Part shown: positions 61,951 to 64,000 of the stretch, one piece after another
How positions within the stretch are numbered: position 1 is the first letter of the stretch
Layout: every line of letters begins with the position of its first letter
Assembly (NCBI GenBank): GCA_964561145.1
Contig: CAZLNZ010000005.1
Span: forward strand, 1 to 64,000
Origin: RUG14300 sp964561145
Lineage (GTDB): Bacteria; Bacillota; Clostridia; Christensenellales; CAG-1252
Direction: 5' to 3'
DNA length: 64,000 nucleotides
Position numbers and translations under genes: made by a program
The notes under the pieces: generated by a model
The model's input: the letters and a program-made list of their open reading frames with translations, nothing else
What the model was told of the DNA's origin: nothing
Databases searched by the model: none

Positions 61951-62475
61951 ATGGAATTCCAAACAGAAAGACTGGTTTTACGCCCTTGGCAGGAGAGTGA
62001 TGCTGAAGAGCTCTATAAATATGCAAGTGATCCCGATATCGGACTGTCTGCCGGATGGAAACCCCATATCGATGTCGAAAACAGTAGGGAAATAATCCTA
62101 AATGTATTGTGCAAACCTGAAACCTATGCCATTTGTTTAAAAGAGAGCGAAAAAGCAATCGGCAGTATAGGTTTCCACCACAATGACTTATTTCCCGACG
62201 AATATGAACTTGGTTATTGGATAGGAAAACCCTTTTGGGGTCAGGGGTTTGTTCCCGAGGCGTCTCGAGAACTTTTACGTTACGCTTTTGAGAATCTTGA
62301 TATGAATCGTATATGGTGTGCTTATTTCGAAGGGAATGCCAAAAGTCGCCGTGTTCAAGAAAAACTCGGTTTTGAATATCATCATACCACCGAAGGCGTT
62401 CGTATAAAGCAACTAGGCGAATTCCGTACCGCCCACTTTTCGCTACTAACCAAGGAGCGTTACTTTTCCCTATAA
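61951..62475 (+). CDS. GNAT-family N-acetyltransferase, RimJ/RimL-like, 174 residues
   Basis: This is a full-length Acetyltransf_3-type GNAT. It opens with TERLVLRPWQESDAEELY, has the acetyl-CoA-binding motif A region YWIGKPFWGQGFVPEA at residues 89-104, and the usual N-x-K-S-x-R-V-x-E-K-LGF at 129-141. Relatives acetylate protein N-terminal or other amino groups with acetyl-CoA; the substrate here is unknown. The start at 61951 follows GGAGG (61940-61944). The in-frame TTG at 61918 has no Shine-Dalgarno sequence. It lies 36 nt after the envelope operon and is probably its last gene, although its cytoplasmic enzyme role does not obviously fit. No strong hairpin terminator follows. Confidence 0.85.
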   Translation: MEFQTERLVLRPWQESDAEELYKYASDPDIGLSAGWKPHIDVENSREIILNVLCKPETYAICLKESEKAIGSIGFHHNDLFPDEYELGYWIGKPFWGQGFVPEASRELLRYAFENLDMNRIWCAYFEGNAKSRRVQEKLGFEYHHTTEGVRIKQLGEFRTAHFSLLTKERYFSL

Positions 62476-62553
62476 TACAACTACTAAACTTTTTAAGTAT
62501 TCTATATTTCTTACAAAAAATCAGTGAGGAAATAAAAAGATTTTTAAAAGGGA

Positions 62554-62583
62554 TTGACACAGGGTAGTGCTCGGTAATATAAT
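62554..62583 (+). promoter_or_regulatory. Sigma-A promoter of the aromatic operon
   Basis: A perfect -35 TTGACA (62554-62559) and a perfect -10 TATAAT (62578-62583) are 18 nt apart. Transcription should start near 62590, about 8 nt before the leader peptide's ribosome-binding site. Confidence 0.85.
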
Positions 62584-62609
62584 TAATCTATAAACGTAAG
62601 GAATATAGT

Positions 62610-62681
62610 ATGACAAGCTTAAAACAATTTGGCACTTCTTATACCTTCTACTTTAGCTACTTCTTTTTTGCAAAGAAGTAA
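62610..62681 (+). CDS. Phe/Tyr-rich attenuator leader peptide, 23 residues
   Basis: The ATG at 62610 follows AAGGA (62598-62602) by 7 nt, and the TAA is at 62679-62681. Nine of 23 residues are Phe or Tyr (6 F, 3 Y). Residues 11-20 read YTFYFSYFFF, with only one Thr and one Ser among eight aromatic residues. It lies between a strong promoter and a terminator/antiterminator pair ahead of a DAHP synthase gene. This is how ribosome-mediated attenuators look: a ribosome starved of Tyr- or Phe-tRNA stalls here and changes the folding downstream. The peptide itself is unlikely to have another role. Named by function only; I know of no symbol for it. Confidence 0.88.
   Translation: MTSLKQFGTSYTFYFSYFFFAKK
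62658..62680 (+). promoter_or_regulatory. Leader hairpin within the aromatic codons
   Basis: TACTTCTTT (62658-62666) and AAAGAAGTA (62672-62680) form a perfect 9-bp stem with a 5-nt loop. The left arm lies in the Tyr/Phe codons and the right arm reaches the leader stop codon. A moving or stalled ribosome would disrupt it. It could act as a pause hairpin that keeps polymerase and ribosome in step. Confidence 0.65.
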
Positions 62682-62683
62682 TT

Positions 62684-62737
62684 TTGAGTGTGGTATAAAA
62701 TCCGAGTTGCTTTTATGGCTTTAAAGACCACACTCAA
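62684..62737 (+). promoter_or_regulatory. Antiterminator structure
   Basis: TTGAGTGTGGT (62684-62694) is perfectly complementary to ACCACACTCAA (62727-62737), 11 bp. The right arm contains the left arm of the terminator, so the two structures exclude each other. A ribosome finishing the leader at 62681 would cover the left arm and leave the terminator free; a ribosome stalled on the Tyr/Phe codons would not. Confidence 0.75.
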
Positions 62738-62755
62738 CAGAGCGTGGTCTTTTTT
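62723..62755 (+). terminator. Attenuator terminator before the DAHP synthase gene
   Basis: AAAGACCACACTC (62723-62735), loop AACA, GAGCGTGGTCTTT (62740-62752): 12 pairs with one A-C mismatch, running into a T-tract that ends at 62755. It sits 17 nt before the DAHP synthase start, and the gene's AAGGAG follows directly. Confidence 0.82.
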
Positions 62756-62771
62756 AAAAAGGAGATATATT

Positions 62772-63785
62772 ATGATAGTTGCACTGAAAAAGAATGTCGA
62801 GGAAATACAGGTTGACAATCTTATTAATTGGATTAAATCTATAGGCTTAACCGTTCATATAAGCCGTGGTGATAGTAATACCATAGTAGGCTTAATCGGT
62901 GATACAGCGAAGGTGGATATCGATCTTTTGCGTTCATTGGATATAGTAGAGTCGGTAACCCGCATTCAAGAGCCATATAAAAATGCTAACAGAAAATTTC
63001 ATCCTCAAAATACGGTAGTTGATGTATGTGGTCATACTTTTGGCAACAGTAATTTTCCTATTATTGCCGGTCCTTGTTCCGTTGAGAGTTACGAACAGGT
63101 TTTGGCGATCGCAAAGGCGGTCAAAGCATCGGGTGCAAGTATATTAAGAGGAGGTGCCTTTAAACCTCGTACTTCTCCCTATTCTTTCCAGGGCTTAGGT
63201 TGTGACGGTTTGGAAATTTTAAGAGCTGTTAGAAAGGAAACCGGGATGCCTATTATAACGGAAATAACGTCGGAAAAGTATATAAAAGAGTTTATGGACG
63301 TTGATATAATTCAAGTAGGTGCAAGGAATATGCAAAACTTCGAGCTTCTAAAGGCTTTGGGACGGACGGAAAAAACCATTCTATTAAAAAGAGGCTTAAG
63401 TGCAACAATAGAGGAGTGGCTTATGAGTGCGGAATACCTTATGGCGGGTGGTGCGAGAAATGTAATCCTCTGCGAAAGAGGAATTAGAACCTTTGAGCCC
63501 ATGACAAGAAACACTCTGGATTTATCTGCGATACCCCTTGTAAAAGAGAAAACGCATTTGCCGGTTATCGTTGATCCTAGCCATGCCTCCGGCTTGAATA
63601 GGTTGGTAAGACCCATGTCGTTAGCAGCAGTCGGAGCGGGTGCAGATGGACTGATAATCGAGGTTCATAACGATCCTCCTCATGCACTTTCTGACGGAGC
63701 TCAATCCTTGCGTCCCGATCAGTTTGACGAGGTTGTAAAAGCTATAGATATAATGCTTCCTATCGTTGGTAAAAAGAGAGGATAA
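62772..63785 (+). CDS. aroF: 3-deoxy-7-phosphoheptulonate (DAHP) synthase, type I-beta with N-terminal regulatory domain
   Basis: Condenses phosphoenolpyruvate and erythrose 4-phosphate to DAHP, the first step of the shikimate pathway, in the cytoplasm. The 337-residue length and order match the Thermotoga-type enzyme: a ferredoxin-like regulatory domain (about 1-70), then the TIM-barrel core. Visible motifs are AGPCS, GGAFKPRTSPYSFQG, LKRG, CERGIRTFE, DPSHASG and IIEVH. The expected metal ligands are C102, H271, E297 and D308. In relatives the N-terminal domain binds Tyr or Phe for feedback inhibition. The ATG at 62772 follows AAGGAG (62759-62764); an in-frame GTG at 62688 would read through the terminator and is rejected. 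tyrA starts 1 nt after its stop. Expression is probably controlled by the Phe/Tyr attenuator. Confidence 0.96.
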   Translation: MIVALKKNVEEIQVDNLINWIKSIGLTVHISRGDSNTIVGLIGDTAKVDIDLLRSLDIVESVTRIQEPYKNANRKFHPQNTVVDVCGHTFGNSNFPIIAGPCSVESYEQVLAIAKAVKASGASILRGGAFKPRTSPYSFQGLGCDGLEILRAVRKETGMPIITEITSEKYIKEFMDVDIIQVGARNMQNFELLKALGRTEKTILLKRGLSATIEEWLMSAEYLMAGGARNVILCERGIRTFEPMTRNTLDLSAIPLVKEKTHLPVIVDPSHASGLNRLVRPMSLAAVGAGADGLIIEVHNDPPHALSDGAQSLRPDQFDEVVKAIDIMLPIVGKKRG

Positions 63786-63786
63786 T

Positions 63787-64000
63787 ATGAATATCGGTAT
63801 CATAGGATTGGGACTGATAGGCGGTTCAATAGGCCGTGCCGCCAAAAAGAAAACCTCACACAAGGTTTTTGGCTTGGATATCGACAAAGAGGTTATGTTA
63901 AAGGCCAGACTTTGTATTGCCATCGATGAAGAACTTAACGATGATAATCTTGCCGATATTGATTTGCTTATATTATCCCTGTATCCGGATACTGCAATAA
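63787..64000 (+). CDS. tyrA: Prephenate dehydrogenase, N-terminal part (cut by the window end)
   Basis: The first 71 codons are present. IGLGLIGGSIGRA near the N-terminus is the NAD(P)-binding Rossmann motif of TyrA, followed by VFGLDID and a LADIDLLILSLYP segment as in prephenate/arogenate dehydrogenases. The enzyme oxidatively decarboxylates prephenate toward tyrosine. It starts 1 nt after the DAHP synthase stop, with AGAGAGG upstream, so the two are cotranscribed and share the attenuator. Arogenate dehydrogenase cannot be excluded from this fragment. Confidence 0.88.
   Translation, partial: MNIGIIGLGLIGGSIGRAAKKKTSHKVFGLDIDKEVMLKARLCIAIDEELNDDNLADIDLLILSLYPDTAI

Noticed and set aside
61949..62560. 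203-residue open frame on the minus strand
   Set aside because: Antisense shadow of the GNAT gene, which has clear family motifs and a good ribosome-binding site.
62688..62771. GTG-started extension of the DAHP synthase frame
   Set aside because: It would run through the antiterminator and terminator arms, has no ribosome-binding site, and the product from 62772 matches the usual enzyme length and has AAGGAG.
62590..62771. T-box riboswitch upstream of aroF
   Set aside because: I cannot find the conserved T-box sequence (TGGnACCGCG-like) or a specifier stem; the leader peptide and competing hairpins explain the region.

Overview
The window reads as a chromosome segment of an uncultured, moderately low-G+C Bacillota (Clostridia-like) bacterium. 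Supporting signs are AGGAGG-type ribosome-binding sites just before nearly every start, TasA/camelysin-like N-termini (AWF motif after a membrane segment), InlB B, GLUG and YDG/MBG surface repeats typical of gut Clostridia, and a type I-beta DAHP synthase followed by tyrA. The standard genetic code is used, since TGA ends the 284-residue gene. The taxonomic statement is inference.

Layout. Positions 1-1159 hold no credible gene. They carry four copies and one remnant of a dispersed intergenic repeat whose hairpin stems co-vary, plus candidate promoters. Positions 1160-53008 are one uninterrupted gene of 17,282 codons (roughly 1.8-1.9 MDa, estimated from length). Its product has a short cytoplasmic Cys-containing head, one membrane segment, about 25 InlB B-type repeats, a first GLUG beta-helix, about 90 YDG/MBG-type beta-sandwich repeats, a second small GLUG segment and a unique tail. 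Three related sandwich cassettes lie around the InlB array. Four more membrane-anchored extracellular proteins (977, 284, 773 and 920 residues) and a GNAT acetyltransferase follow with gaps of 2-36 nt, so positions 1160-62475 look like one operon.

Positions 62554-64000 begin a second transcription unit for aromatic amino acid synthesis: a sigma-A promoter, a 23-codon leader peptide rich in Phe and Tyr codons, a competing antiterminator/terminator pair, a DAHP synthase with an N-terminal regulatory domain, and the start of prephenate dehydrogenase, cut by the window edge. The leader is a classical ribosome-mediated attenuator.

How the genes may work together. The five envelope proteins share one topology (short N-terminus, one membrane segment, all-beta exterior). 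The giant protein and the 773-residue protein also share an unnamed module of about 50 residues (Y[DN]xxxHG ... YxLYY ... LYV). I infer that they build one cell-surface structure, probably adhesive or fibrous. No sortase, SipW-type peptidase or LPXTG signal is visible, so anchoring and assembly remain open.
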